Part shown: positions 18,576 through 28,284 of the stretch, one piece after another
Position numbering within the stretch: position 1 is the first letter of the stretch
Layout: each line of letters opens with the position of its first letter
Assembly (NCBI GenBank): GCA_951394045.1
Contig: OX595991.1
Span: forward strand, 2,976,001-3,040,000
Length of the DNA: 64,000 bases
Source: Nitzschia sp. DOCU1
Taxonomy: Eukaryota > Bacillariophyta > Bacillariophyceae > Bacillariales > Bacillariaceae
Reading direction: 5' to 3'
Notes under the pieces: model-generated
What the model was told of the DNA's origin: nothing
Database searches by the model: none
The model's input: the letters and a program-made list of their open reading frames with translations, nothing else
Program-made: the position numbers and the translations under genes

Positions 18576-19678
18576 AATGTTCCTTCACCGGATCATTATT
18601 GGAACCTTTGTTCTCTGAGGCAATAGGTAATTATCCCGCTTCAAGTTTTCTCCGCTTCGCACGCCCCATTTAGCCTATGGCTTTCACTTTAAACAATATT
18701 TTCACAAGTACCAGGTACTGTCCCGAATCTTAGTATATATTGCCTCCGATGCACGTGCTTTATTGTAACTTGAACTTCCACAATGTGTTATGCGGCGGTA
18801 ATGATCAAACCCGCAAAATCATGCGACCGAAACGCATCTGCGAAAAGTTCGCGCCCGGGATTCTGCTTTGTAAGTGCCATTAGTTTCTCCGATGTGTCGT
18901 GTTGGGGAAACTGCTTTTCTTCTGTTCATGTACGAGCTACAGCACGGTTTTTTGCAACACCAACAGAATAACAAGGGACGACAAGATTCGAGAACTACTG
19001 GTATCATTATTACTGGCGCAACTACTTTTTCTCAAAGAACAAGCTTTCCCCGCTCTAGCGCTAAAAAAAGCCAAGAGTAAGCACGACCGATCCGTCGTTT
19101 GCTGGTGCTGGGCATGTTTGGAAAATCGCGACAGTCTGCTGGACCACCAGTTCTGTTGCCCGCGCGGGGGGGGGGGGGGGGGGGAGGTTAACTGGTCCCG
19201 GGATTCTTGTTGCCGCCAGAGGTTTGTGAATGGATGTTACCGGTATGCCATACACGAGGATGCCTCAACAGCACATCAGCATGAGACCACACTTCGGACT
19301 AGGAAGGACATTCTTTCGCTCCGACGAGCAAAGAGATCATCCTCGTGAAGTTGGTAGATGGTAGTAACAACTGGATACTAGCTGCTTCACCTCTACTACG
19401 ATACTACTATTATTAACGTCAAGCAGCGAGGTACTAGTCCGATAACTAGTGCCATCGCGAATTGCGATCAGCTACTCGGTAGAGCGGAAAGCGGAAGAGT
19501 AGGAGCCGACTACCCTCCATCCATCCGATGACTAATAGTAGTACGAACTACGATAGTTACTTTGAATGCCTCGTTTTGGTCATGCTACGCGTTATGGCGG
19601 GGCCATCGAATTCTCCGACCCCTTCGATCAACAGACCGCGCGCGCGGGTGGGCATTGACGACCCCTTCGATCCAATAC
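18576..19678. other. Spacer between duplicate copies, with G19 run
   Basis: No convincing gene. Short ORFs on + at 18899 and 19528 have low-quality sequence and cross the G run. The G homopolymer (19166-19184) lies in the middle. Confidence 0.4.
19166..19184. repeat. Homopolymer G run of 19
   Basis: Nineteen consecutive G, flanked by CGCGC and AGGTTAAC. It is likely unstable and able to form quadruplex; its true length may differ from the assembly. Confidence 0.9.
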
Positions 19679-19843
19679 GCTCTTCCGCGCAGAGGCGAGG
19701 CCTCATTTCCAAAAATCGTGCGCGGCGCGATAACTCGTGTTATCCGAGTGTATTTTTATTTTTGCGTACAACACGAGTTATCGTGAATGCGCCCGATTTT
19801 TTGTTTGTTTTGGAAATGAGGCCTCGCCTCTGCGCGGAAGAGC
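19679..19843. mobile_element. Foldback (MITE-like) element with 36-bp perfect inverted arms
   Basis: The 36-nt arm at 19679-19714 (GCTCTTCCGCGCAGAGGCGA...) is the exact reverse complement of 19808-19843. Inside, a second pair continues the fold: CGATAACTCGTGTT and AACACGAGTTATCG. The whole 165-bp unit can fold into a long hairpin. There is no ORF of its own. It sits just upstream of duplicate copy B. No clear target-site duplication is visible at the ends. Confidence 0.75.
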
Positions 19844-19854
19844 TCTATGCCGTC

Positions 19855-19955
19855 CAAAGGGACGACAAACAGAACCGAGCGAGCAAATGCCAGACGGCGA
19901 GGAGCGCCAGCTTCCCGCGCAAGCACCCAGACTCGACAGACGCACCAAAAGATCT
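19855..19955 (+). repeat. Dispersed repeat, copy 1
   Basis: GACGACAAACAGAAC(C/T)GAGCGAGC(A/G) and following AATGCCAGACGGCGAGGAGC, then CTTCCCGCGC and CCCAGAC...CGCACCAA, recur in the same order at 22585-22705. Insertions in the second copy duplicate the CTTCCCGCGCGAGCA word. Confidence 0.8.
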
Positions 19956-19956
19956 G

Positions 19957-21295
19957 CCAGAAATTGTATGACTCAGGATACCTTTCTGTCACGGCGAAGG
20001 ATTGTTTTGAAGGAACCAAAACATACATAGCACCACTTGAAATACGTCGATCCGATGACGCTCGAAGGAACAGGACGGCGATGACGAATCCGACCAATCA
20101 GATCTGCGGAAAGTCCAGACATGGATGATCAACCCGAGTCAAACAGTCGAAATCGCTTTCCATTTGGCCACTTCGGTAACTATGACGAGTAGAATGTACG
20201 TGTGTCCTTCGTCGCCAACGAAGTTCATAGCCTAAAGCTACTTTCTCTATCAGTAATAGAATGCTACGAGGGATCTCTTTTTGCTTGTGATATTACTAAA
20301 ATTGGTAAAATTGCTACTTTTAAATTGCCATCAAGAAATCGTGGTGGTCACTAGGTCAACGTTCTTTACTCAGAACCTGCCAAGGGAACCTCGAATTCTG
20401 CATCGTCTCCTTGCCACCAGATGAGGTCATCTCTTTCGTCGCACTCCTCGTGCTCGTTACTCGTCGGAAAAACAGAAACACGGCTGGTGGTGCGTCGGAT
20501 TCTCCTCGGCAAACGAGACGTACGGGGAAGTTTCATGGAATCCATCTCAGTAGATTCGAAACCGGCACCGATGGTTTCAACGTCTTCCGCTTCTTCCATA
20601 TCGAATAATATGTCTGGGAGCATTGCTGGGGGAGCACCACGGCGGTGCTGGTGGAACCAAGAAGACGAAGGACGTGAAGAACTTGTTGATGGTGGTGATA
20701 GAGGGATTTCGTACTCATCGCTCTCCTCCTCGACTTGCTGTTGGGAGAACCCTGATTTAGTTTGTCGGCGTTCACGAAGTCTGCGAACACGGCCCTCAAC
20801 GAGCTTCAGGGAATCCTCATCGTCATCATAGTGCTGGTGGTGGTTCGTTGGCGTGGTTTGTTCGCCACCATCTTCTTGTTCTTGCGCCTCATGATGATGA
20901 AGCGACGCGACAATATTGTCAAGAACACCAAGGGAACAAGTGGAGCTAAGAGTTGAATCATCATCGCGATCTGCATCGAGGGCACGGCGGACATTTTCCA
21001 TGGACCTTCGAATGGCATCAGAGATTTCAATAATCGTCTGCTGCTCAAAGAAGACGCGGCCAGCGTCGGTGGTGGCAAGAAAGTCCATTTCTTGGTGTTG
21101 TTCTCCTTCTTCACCGTTGCTGGTGTGGCTATAACGAACGATAGGGTCAACGTTTGTTCGAATTGTCATGATGAACGGTGTCTAGTAGTAGTAGTAGTAG
21201 CTTTTGGAAATTTTGCTTGACGCGTTCGTAGTGAATCTGTGAGACAGTTCTTCCATCAGCCTCTCACAATTTGTCGTCTTGGGTTTGGGCAAGAA
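19957..21295. repeat. Segmental direct duplication, copy B
   Basis: Second copy of the 17338-18575 segment, about 2.6 kb downstream in the same orientation. Strong identity runs through the non-coding block at 20056-20220 and the gene at 20366-21169, and extends into the promoter (GAATTGTCATGATGAACGG in both). Confidence 0.75.
20366..21169 (-). CDS. Unknown acidic, Arg-rich protein, duplicate B
   Basis: 267 aa, paralogue of the gene at 17741-18466 with nearly the same start (MTIRTNVDPIVRYS) and end (WWQGDDAEFEVPLAGSE). It carries an additional Ser/Pro-rich insertion in the middle (about residues 158-178) and shorter insertions near the C-terminus. No recognised domain. No signal peptide. Both copies are on the same strand, each with its own copied upstream region. 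Confidence 0.65.
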   Translation of the reverse strand: MTIRTNVDPIVRYSHTSNGEEGEQHQEMDFLATTDAGRVFFEQQTIIEISDAIRRSMENVRRALDADRDDDSTLSSTCSLGVLDNIVASLHHHEAQEQEDGGEQTTPTNHHQHYDDDEDSLKLVEGRVRRLRERRQTKSGFSQQQVEEESDEYEIPLSPPSTSSSRPSSSWFHQHRRGAPPAMLPDILFDMEEAEDVETIGAGFESTEMDSMKLPRTSRLPRRIRRTTSRVSVFPTSNEHEECDERDDLIWWQGDDAEFEVPLAGSE

Positions 21296-21887
21296 CGACG
21301 CTTTTGCACGGATATTGCACCTTTAGGGCTTTCAGATTTTAATGAGTGTGTGGAAAGTCACATTTTTCCAGAAGTGAGTTTCCAGGCCACAGAAACGGCC
21401 TTATCCCGCTCAACGACTTGATGAACCTACCTGCACTCCTCTCATTTATTGTTGAGCTCTCCAGAAGCATAAATCTCAATAATTTCCAGAGTAGTACTGG
21501 GTACCGGTAGTCATCGCTTGCACTCCAAGGACCCCACACTGCTGTGTTACGCTAATAAAATTGATCTTGAGCTTTATGTATTGTTCGCGGATTGCATTAA
21601 CAAAGCTCATTATTTGTCCTATTTGTGATATTGGATTATGCATGTTTCTTACGACTATTAAGTAACGCCCACAAGCGCAAACAATAGTAAAGCGCTGAAG
21701 GGTGAGAATCGTTCTTAAAGTCGGAGCCCGCCGCCACCACAAGTTCAGGCAATCGTAGAGAACCCAACATTGGGCATATAAAGAGTACTCTACAATTACT
21801 TTTGGCAGGGTTCCCGCTAATTCTTTCTCTTCAAGATTCCTTCAAGGTAACTTCAAAGTACTATGCTCTCTAGTTGCGGAGCTGGAG

Positions 21888-22136
21888 ATGCCAAGAATAG
21901 CCTACGCTAGAGTATTATTGAACTCACACAGCAGCCGAGAAAAATTACTCTTCGCCGTTGCCGTTCATTGGCGCGCGCGGGTGGACCACCGCGCCACGAT
22001 GATTCCTTTGTTCGATTACTGGGACTCGAAAGGATGGTTTGAAGGCAAATCGGACGAGTCGACTAGTGACTCGAATAAACTGGGTCTCACGACTCAGAAC
22101 AATTCGCAGAAAGACCAGGATCCGGAAGAGAGCTAG
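21888..22136 (+). CDS. Possible small protein, 82 aa
   Basis: An ATG ORF about 110 bases downstream of a TATA-like sequence. N-terminal half hydrophobic/basic, C-terminal half Ser/Asp/Gln-rich (SDESTSDSNKLG). No family recognised. It could be a real short gene or a fragment of a retroelement leader; it is listed with low confidence. Confidence 0.2.
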   Translation: MPRIAYARVLLNSHSSREKLLFAVAVHWRARVDHRATMIPLFDYWDSKGWFEGKSDESTSDSNKLGLTTQNNSQKDQDPEES

Positions 22137-22584
22137 TCATGCGGAAGCAACAGGAACGTAGCAGCTTCCGTCAGGACTCAGACTAGCTTCCGCAAGATCA
22201 GAAAATGCACGATCGAAAGATCGCAAGATTAGAAAGTAGATGATCAAACGAGCTCATAATACTAAGAACCAAACGTTCTAAAAGCAAGCCCATAACCTGT
22301 TTATGAACCGGTTATTTTAACACTCCTTCCTCTTTCTTCTTGTTAGACGACACACCGCTCCTCTGGTGTGGCATAATCCTGCTGCCAGGCCAGTGCGAAA
22401 GAAAGTATCGCAAGTAAGTAATGCACACACCGATGATAGTACTAGGTACAGTAGTATTTTAAATGCATAGTTTTGGCCTTAGTTGGTTTTTCTTCCTGCT
22501 GTTGTTGCCATGGGCGTGCAAATAGACGCGGCGTTGGCATGCTGCTGACGCCACCGACCCCTTCGATCACATGCTGGGCAACGG

Positions 22585-22705
22585 ACGACAAACAGAACTG
22601 AGCGAGCGAATGCCAGACGGCGAGGAGCGCCGGCTTGCTTCCCGCGCGAGCAAGAGCCTACTAGCTTCCCGCGCGAGCACCCAGACGCACCAAGAAGATC
22701 TCGCG
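22585..22705 (+). repeat. Dispersed repeat, copy 2
   Basis: Second copy of 19855-19955, located in the 5' region of the aminotransferase gene. The preceding ACCCCTTCGATC word is also shared with 19618 and 19660. Confidence 0.8.
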
Positions 22706-22858
22706 GTGCCGCTTCCCGCCCTTTTTCTTCTTCTCGCCTTCACTCCTGCTTCCGAGAATCGGAATTCAACGACGGCCACCACAGCAATGCTCTCCAATCA
22801 AAAGAGCAACGGAGTCGAGAAAGATCCAAACTCAAAAGCAGAGCTGTGTCGTCATTCC

Positions 22859-24403
22859 ATGATGAACCCAGGTATCATTCTGCATCGTTGTCTCTTGTCA
22901 CGTTGTCCAACAAGCTTTTGTCGTTCCAGCTGCCTTACGGTTGTTCTACGTCAACAGCAACAGTCACTGCCGACGAATCTTCGCACCTTCTCAACCTCCG
23001 CTGTTGCAACCATGGACGGTACTAATTTTCGAGCGGAACTAGATGCCGATCGAGCTCATGTTTGGCATCATTTAGTTCAACACAAACCTTTTGAGGCGGC
23101 CGATCCACGCATGATTGTCAAGGGGCAAGGTATGCGTGTCTGGGACGCTCAGGGCAAGGAATATATCGATGCCGTCTCGGGTGCTGTCTGGACCGTCAAT
23201 GTCGGTTATGGTCGAGAACGCATTGCCCAGGCCGTCTCGAAACAACTAGTAGACATGTGTTACTTTGCCGGTGCGGCTGGTTCCGTCCCAGGAGCCTTGT
23301 ATGCTTCCAAACTGGTATCGAAAATGCCCGGCATGTCTCGCGTATACTATTGCAATTCTGGGTCGGAAGCCAATGAGAAGGTCTTTAAAATGGTCCGACA
23401 AATTGCTCACAAAAAGTATGGGGGCATGGGCAAGTACAAAATTTTGTATCGAGACAGAGATTATCATGGATCGTCGATTGGTGCCATGTCGGCAGGAGGT
23501 CAAGACGAACGCAATTTGCAATATGGACCCATGGCACCAGGCTTTGTACGTGTGCCGCATTGTTTGGAATATCGCAAAGAAGAATTAGGACTAGAGCATT
23601 TGTCAGGCAAAGACTTTGGCATTGCGGCGGCCAATTTGATTGAACAAGTCATTTTACAAGAAGGGCCCGAAACGGTTGGCTTACTGTGTTTGGAACCCAT
23701 TACTGCTGGGGGTGGAGTCATTGTACCACCCCCTGGATATTGGGAACGAGTCCAAGAAATTTGTCAAACTTATCAAGTCTTATTGCACGTTGATGAAGTC
23801 GTGTGTGGAATTGGACGTACGGGTACCCACTGGTTTGGATATCAACATTATGGTGTCCAACCCGACTTTGTCACCATGGCCAAGGGCGTGGCGTCCGGAT
23901 ATGCCGCCATTGCGTGCATGGTCACGACCGAACAAGTCTTTGACATGTTCAAGTCGGATCCCACCGATGCACTCAATCATTTTCGTGATATTTCCACATT
24001 TGGAGGATGTACGGCGGGTCCTGCGGCAGCCTTGGAAAACATGGCCATTATTGAAGAAGAAGATTTATTGACGAACTGTACCAAAATGGGAGACCGACTC
24101 ATGTCCAATCTTTTAGAACTCAAAGAAAAACACGCCGTCGTTGGAGATGTTCGTGGTAAGGGATTGTTTCAAGGAGCCGAACTCGTAAAAGATCGAATGA
24201 CCAAAGAACCCGTTGCAGAAAAAGACATCGCGGCAGTGGTTGCCGAATGTGCCGCCCAAGGAGTCATTGTGGGCGCCTCGAATCGATCCGTTCCAGGGCG
24301 AAACAATGCCATTATGTTTTCGCCGGCATTGATTGCGACGGAAGCCGATATTGATGCCATTACCGATGCTGTCGACAAGGCATTGACCAAGGTGTTTGGA
24401 TAG
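22859..24403 (+). CDS. Class III PLP-dependent aminotransferase (omega-amino acid/taurine:pyruvate type), probably mitochondrial
   Basis: 514 aa. Transfers an amino group from an omega-amino donor (taurine, beta-alanine or GABA type) to an oxo-acid. Seen: PLP-phosphate motif NSGSEANEKVFK, HVDEVVCGIGRTG (about 308-320, cofactor Asp) and the Schiff-base Lys in TMAKGVASGY (about 341), followed by STFGGCTAGPAAA. Full-length for the class. The N-terminus (IILHRCLLSRCPTSFCRSS...) is rich in Arg, Ser and Cys without acids, suggesting a mitochondrial presequence; MDGTNF about 50 residues later would start the mature enzyme. The frame is open further upstream (22571) but through repeat sequence, so I start at the tandem ATGs. 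The exact donor is uncertain. Confidence 0.88.
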   Translation: MMNPGIILHRCLLSRCPTSFCRSSCLTVVLRQQQQSLPTNLRTFSTSAVATMDGTNFRAELDADRAHVWHHLVQHKPFEAADPRMIVKGQGMRVWDAQGKEYIDAVSGAVWTVNVGYGRERIAQAVSKQLVDMCYFAGAAGSVPGALYASKLVSKMPGMSRVYYCNSGSEANEKVFKMVRQIAHKKYGGMGKYKILYRDRDYHGSSIGAMSAGGQDERNLQYGPMAPGFVRVPHCLEYRKEELGLEHLSGKDFGIAAANLIEQVILQEGPETVGLLCLEPITAGGGVIVPPPGYWERVQEICQTYQVLLHVDEVVCGIGRTGTHWFGYQHYGVQPDFVTMAKGVASGYAAIACMVTTEQVFDMFKSDPTDALNHFRDISTFGGCTAGPAAALENMAIIEEEDLLTNCTKMGDRLMSNLLELKEKHAVVGDVRGKGLFQGAELVKDRMTKEPVAEKDIAAVVAECAAQGVIVGASNRSVPGRNNAIMFSPALIATEADIDAITDAVDKALTKVFG

Positions 24404-24588
24404 AAAATTGGCGCTTATAGGTTGTGGAAGTTGAGATTTTTAATGAATAGTACTACATGCATAAAGGAACATGCAATGTCGAATGAACATGGCAACAAAA
24501 CTAGAGATAGTAGAATATGTGTCTTATTTTCGTGCAACATGCATCGTGCAATGGCGTCTACCTAGCCTCGACGCCGACGACGACGCAA

Positions 24589-27317
24589 TTAATAGTATTC
24601 CACATCCTCGGGCAAGGCAGCAATGATGGCCTCGGCCATGTCTACCCAGGGTCCTTTGGAAGCGCTATCGACACTTCCACGGTCTGCCAATTGATTCAAG
24701 GCCCGAACAAAGGCCAGCAATTCGTCTTCGGCCTTGTTCATGTCAGTCTTTCCCCTAGTTTGCAATTTCGGACTTCCGCGTTTGCACACGGGGATACGGA
24801 CGGCGGGGTCCGTATCATCCTTCTTGAGGCCCCTCAAATGGCGGCGGCGGTTCAACGTTTGCTTGTAGCTATTGAATTTACGACGGCCTCCCGTAGGACT
24901 CATCAGGCGTCGGCGCATACTGCCAGGTGGATACAAGTAGAATGCAGCTTCTCCTAGACGTCCCAATAACTCTTGGGCATCCCGTGGCGTCAAACGTTCT
25001 GAATCCAACGAGTTGTACACGTCTTGGGCCAGGGCATCCACAAGGCGCACCAGGCCAAAACGACGGGGGCCCCACGTTTGGGTATCAATCTTGAGATGCT
25101 TGGGAAGAGATCGCTCCAAGTTCTCGATTGGAACTGTAAAAACAATGGAAACGAACGGAAGTGAATGATGAGATTATCATGTCGTAAGTGATGAACGACT
25201 ATGATGCATCACGGCTTCTAGTACTTACCAAGCTTGAAATTCGTCCTTGCGTTGCGAAGCGTGTTTCCATCCACTACATACTCGGGATTCTTTGCTGCGG
25301 CATCCTGGACCATCAAGAGTCCACACGAGAACTCGGGCCCAAGGTTGACGTTGATAAGACCAAGTCCTTCGGCATTATCCGTCTTGTCAATGCCAAGGTG
25401 ATGGTTTGCTCCGACAGCGAACCAATCCACGAAATCATTGTCGCCATGGCGTTCAAAGACGGCAAAGGAACTATCACCACGGAATGATGCAACCAAGTAG
25501 CCATCGTACTCTTTTCCGTAGTAAATGTCTAGGCCGGTGAAATCCTTGTTGCGGTCATCCACGACACTATGAGTCTGACCACTGCTGGAGACTTCGTAAG
25601 GTTCCGCATCCCACTTCCAAATGCCTTGGTTGGAGACGGCGGCGTAGAGGTATCCAAATTCACGATCCACCACCATACCAAGGGACTCTTGATTTTGTAG
25701 ATCAATATTTCCGCCATTATGACGAGATACCCTTTCGACTAGAACCTTGCCATTTCCATCGCTTGTGAGCTTGAGCTGGATTATTTCGTCGCCGCTACTC
25801 ACGAAAACGTAGGAGACCCCGTTGAAGGGACTCGTGTAAGCAGCAATGGCGCGAGGTTCATTTACCGTTGGGTTGCTTGCTGCAGAGGTTATATTCACAA
25901 GACCACCGTCGTTGTCGTTGGGATCAATCTTGAAGACAACAACTTTCTCTGCATTCTGGTCTGTCACAACGACCAGGTCTACCACGTCCAATTCATTGCT
26001 GTTGCGAAGCAAAAAGCCATAGAGCAAGTCCACACCATAGTAACTGGCAGAGCTTTGATGCTTGACCTTGGCTACCTCTTCACCGCCCAAGGTATACACA
26101 CCAAGACCGCTGTTGGACAAGGTTCCAAAGATCAAAGAGTCACGAGGATCTTCGGGGTGAATCCAGGCTTTGGCACTGATGGCACGATCATTCGGAGAGC
26201 GAGAGACGGTATCGGTTTCGTCTTCCGGCTCCACGACGTTGATCAGATCAATGTCCAGATCGACAGTCAAGACCTGCGTGCGTACACCTTCTTGAAAGCC
26301 ATTGTTACTGACCATGACGAAACGAGCCTTGTCCTTGTCCATTGATTGAAGAGCCATGGCTTCAAATCTACCCACGTTGAGAGTAGAATCTCGACTGTAC
26401 GGCTCTAGCTCGCTGACTTGGAGAAGTTCGTGCTTCTTCAAAAAGTTCTCAACGCCAGAGACTCCTTTGAGCTGAGTGTATCCTCCAACATCTAGCGTCT
26501 TGTCACAATAGGCAAAGTACAACCTGACCAGATGGTCCACCGAATAGTCGTTGCCAGTAGCGACGCGCTCCAAAACAAGGAAGGAACCATCGTGGTCTAG
26601 GGCAATAATTGACACAACGCCGTTGCCAGTATCACTTTCCTTGCGGTAGACATATTCTTCCAAAGTTGTCCTGTCGTTGAGGTCGATAGCAATAAAGCGG
26701 ATCCAGTCACTCTTATCATCCTGGGAGCAAACTTCCGAAGCAGTCCATAAGACATTGGGTCTGGCTAGATCAAAAGATAGACTCTCAAGGCCTTTGCCAT
26801 TTTCAAAAGGGAGAGAGATGCCAGATGCGTAATTATCAGAACTATCGCGAACTCCATTGTCACGATCAAAGAGTGTGATCACATCCTTATCATGAGCAAT
26901 ATATAGATCGTCGCTATTCTTCATGTAGGCCAGAGCTTGGGGAGAGTCTAGAATTGCATTGGTACCGGGGCTTCCTACGGCGTTGGGCAAGCTTAGACGG
27001 GTTGCATTCCCAGATATACGAGGTATACTGTCGCGTCGAAGTTGGAGAATCCAAAAGTAACTAGGATTCTCGTCCAGTTCACTAATCGCGTAGAAGGTAT
27101 CACCGGACTTGTGGGTTAGACCAGTAATGCCAGCCAAGTACAAACTGTTGCTTGTCTCCGTGGCATTCCAGTCGAAAAATGCGAGAGACTCGCGTCTGAC
27201 ATCGGGGAATTTGTCCACTCGAAATGCTCCAGAATCACCCGATGCCGCATGCGCAGTCGGCCAATCTATCATCAACAGAGAGGCCACCAGGACATATTCA
27301 AGACCTGCGAATCTCAT
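24589..27317 (-). CDS. Secreted beta-propeller phytase with N-terminal propeller and C-terminal extension (one intron)
   Basis: Two exons: 27317-25229 and 25133-24589, joined across a 95-nt GT-AG intron (donor GTAAGT, phase 1), giving 877 aa. Signal peptide at 1-24 (ends PTAHA). Residues 30-370 form an esterase-like phytase/propeller region. The 3-phytase beta-propeller (about 375-700) shows AKAWIHPEDPRDSLIFGT, YGVDLLYG, QESLGMVVDREFGYLYAA, DIYYGK and the final EGLGL...GLLMVQD. This family releases phosphate from phytate using calcium. After the typical C-terminal FKLV, about 170 Arg-rich residues follow, including many Arg-Arg pairs; I do not recognise them. Likely acts extracellularly in phosphate scavenging. 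Start chosen for the signal peptide; the frame stays open further 5'. Confidence 0.88.
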
Positions 27318-28284
27318 TGTCCTTTCGATTGCTGCAGTCGTATTTTGTTTTTGTTGACCATTTTTCAGGTTCGTTTTTGTGAGGACACAACGGCAAACGA
27401 CTAGTAGAGAGGATATCTTGATTTGGTAGTAACAACAACTCAGCAATGGGAATCACATAGGAGTAAGGCACGAGCCACGATCCATGGATACGATTGCCTC
27501 ACATTAATTGTTCCACATTGTGAGATGATTACGTTGTGTTTGGCTAGAAAAGGTAAAAACTCATGGAACTACAACGACGGCGAAGTGTTGGGTACGTGAT
27601 TTGAGAACCCTTTCTTTCGTGAAGAACTTTTCTGAGGGACACAGCGTTTCGTAGCCAAACTCAAAGTGGGCCCTGTCCATGTAGCCTTGTTGGGAAGCTC
27701 GCCGCACTCGCGAAGACGCAAATGTTGGATGTGACATGTGGCACAATAGAAATGCAGAGTCGTGCCAAGATCCATGGCACGTGTCCCAGTGACAAAGGGA
27801 TATCAAAGTCTGCAGGCATCGTCATCGACAATTTCAAGGTGTGCATCCTGATCCAAATACAACAACTGAATGCCCCCAGGGGGTCCGTGGGTAGACATTG
27901 GCGATTGTGCCTCTTTCGGTCGCCGCCGTCGTGCGGAGAGGTGCGGAAGCGTCTCGTTGAGAGACACCGGATGCTCATGATCATCGTGAGAGCTTTTTCA
28001 CGGTACGCATAATTGCTGCCGACACAATGGCGTCATTCGGGCTGAAGGAGGATATATAGATATGTATTTGGCATACATATGACATGGATATACTCGCATA
28101 AAGCGGCTCGAGCATTTTCGTTTGGGCCCACAACGGAACAAATTCGAAGCCCTCAGCCCCATGCCTTTGCCTTATTTTTTGTTACTGCTTTGATACTCTT
28201 GGATCTCCAGATCATCAGAAACAGGGGCATTCATCATTGCGTTGAAAGAAACTATCTTGGCGGAATCATCACCAGCAACAACTA
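27318..28284. promoter_or_regulatory. Divergent upstream region of phytase and SAM-domain gene
   Basis: 967 bases between two head-to-head starts. A TATATAGATATG stretch lies near 28050, about 230 bases ahead of the + strand start. No gene recognised; short ORFs here are poor. Confidence 0.4.

Larger units (their letters stand above)
21296..22858. other. Intergenic region with TATA-like site and repeat material
   Basis: 1.56 kb. A good TATA-like word CATATAAAGAG sits at about 21775, followed by an 82-codon ATG ORF (21888-22136) without recognisable similarity. Downstream are repeated GCTTCCG(C/T) words (22140-22200) and the second copy of the dispersed repeat (22585-22705), directly ahead of the aminotransferase. 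Confidence 0.4.

Noticed and set aside
18899..19348. 149-codon plus-strand ORF
   Set aside because: It reads through the G19 run (poly-Gly) and has no protein-like pattern outside it.
20421..20831. 136-codon plus-strand ORF inside duplicate B, also present as 17583-18137 in copy A
   Set aside because: Both are antisense to the duplicated gene and follow from its Arg/Ser/Asp composition; the minus frames are better conserved.
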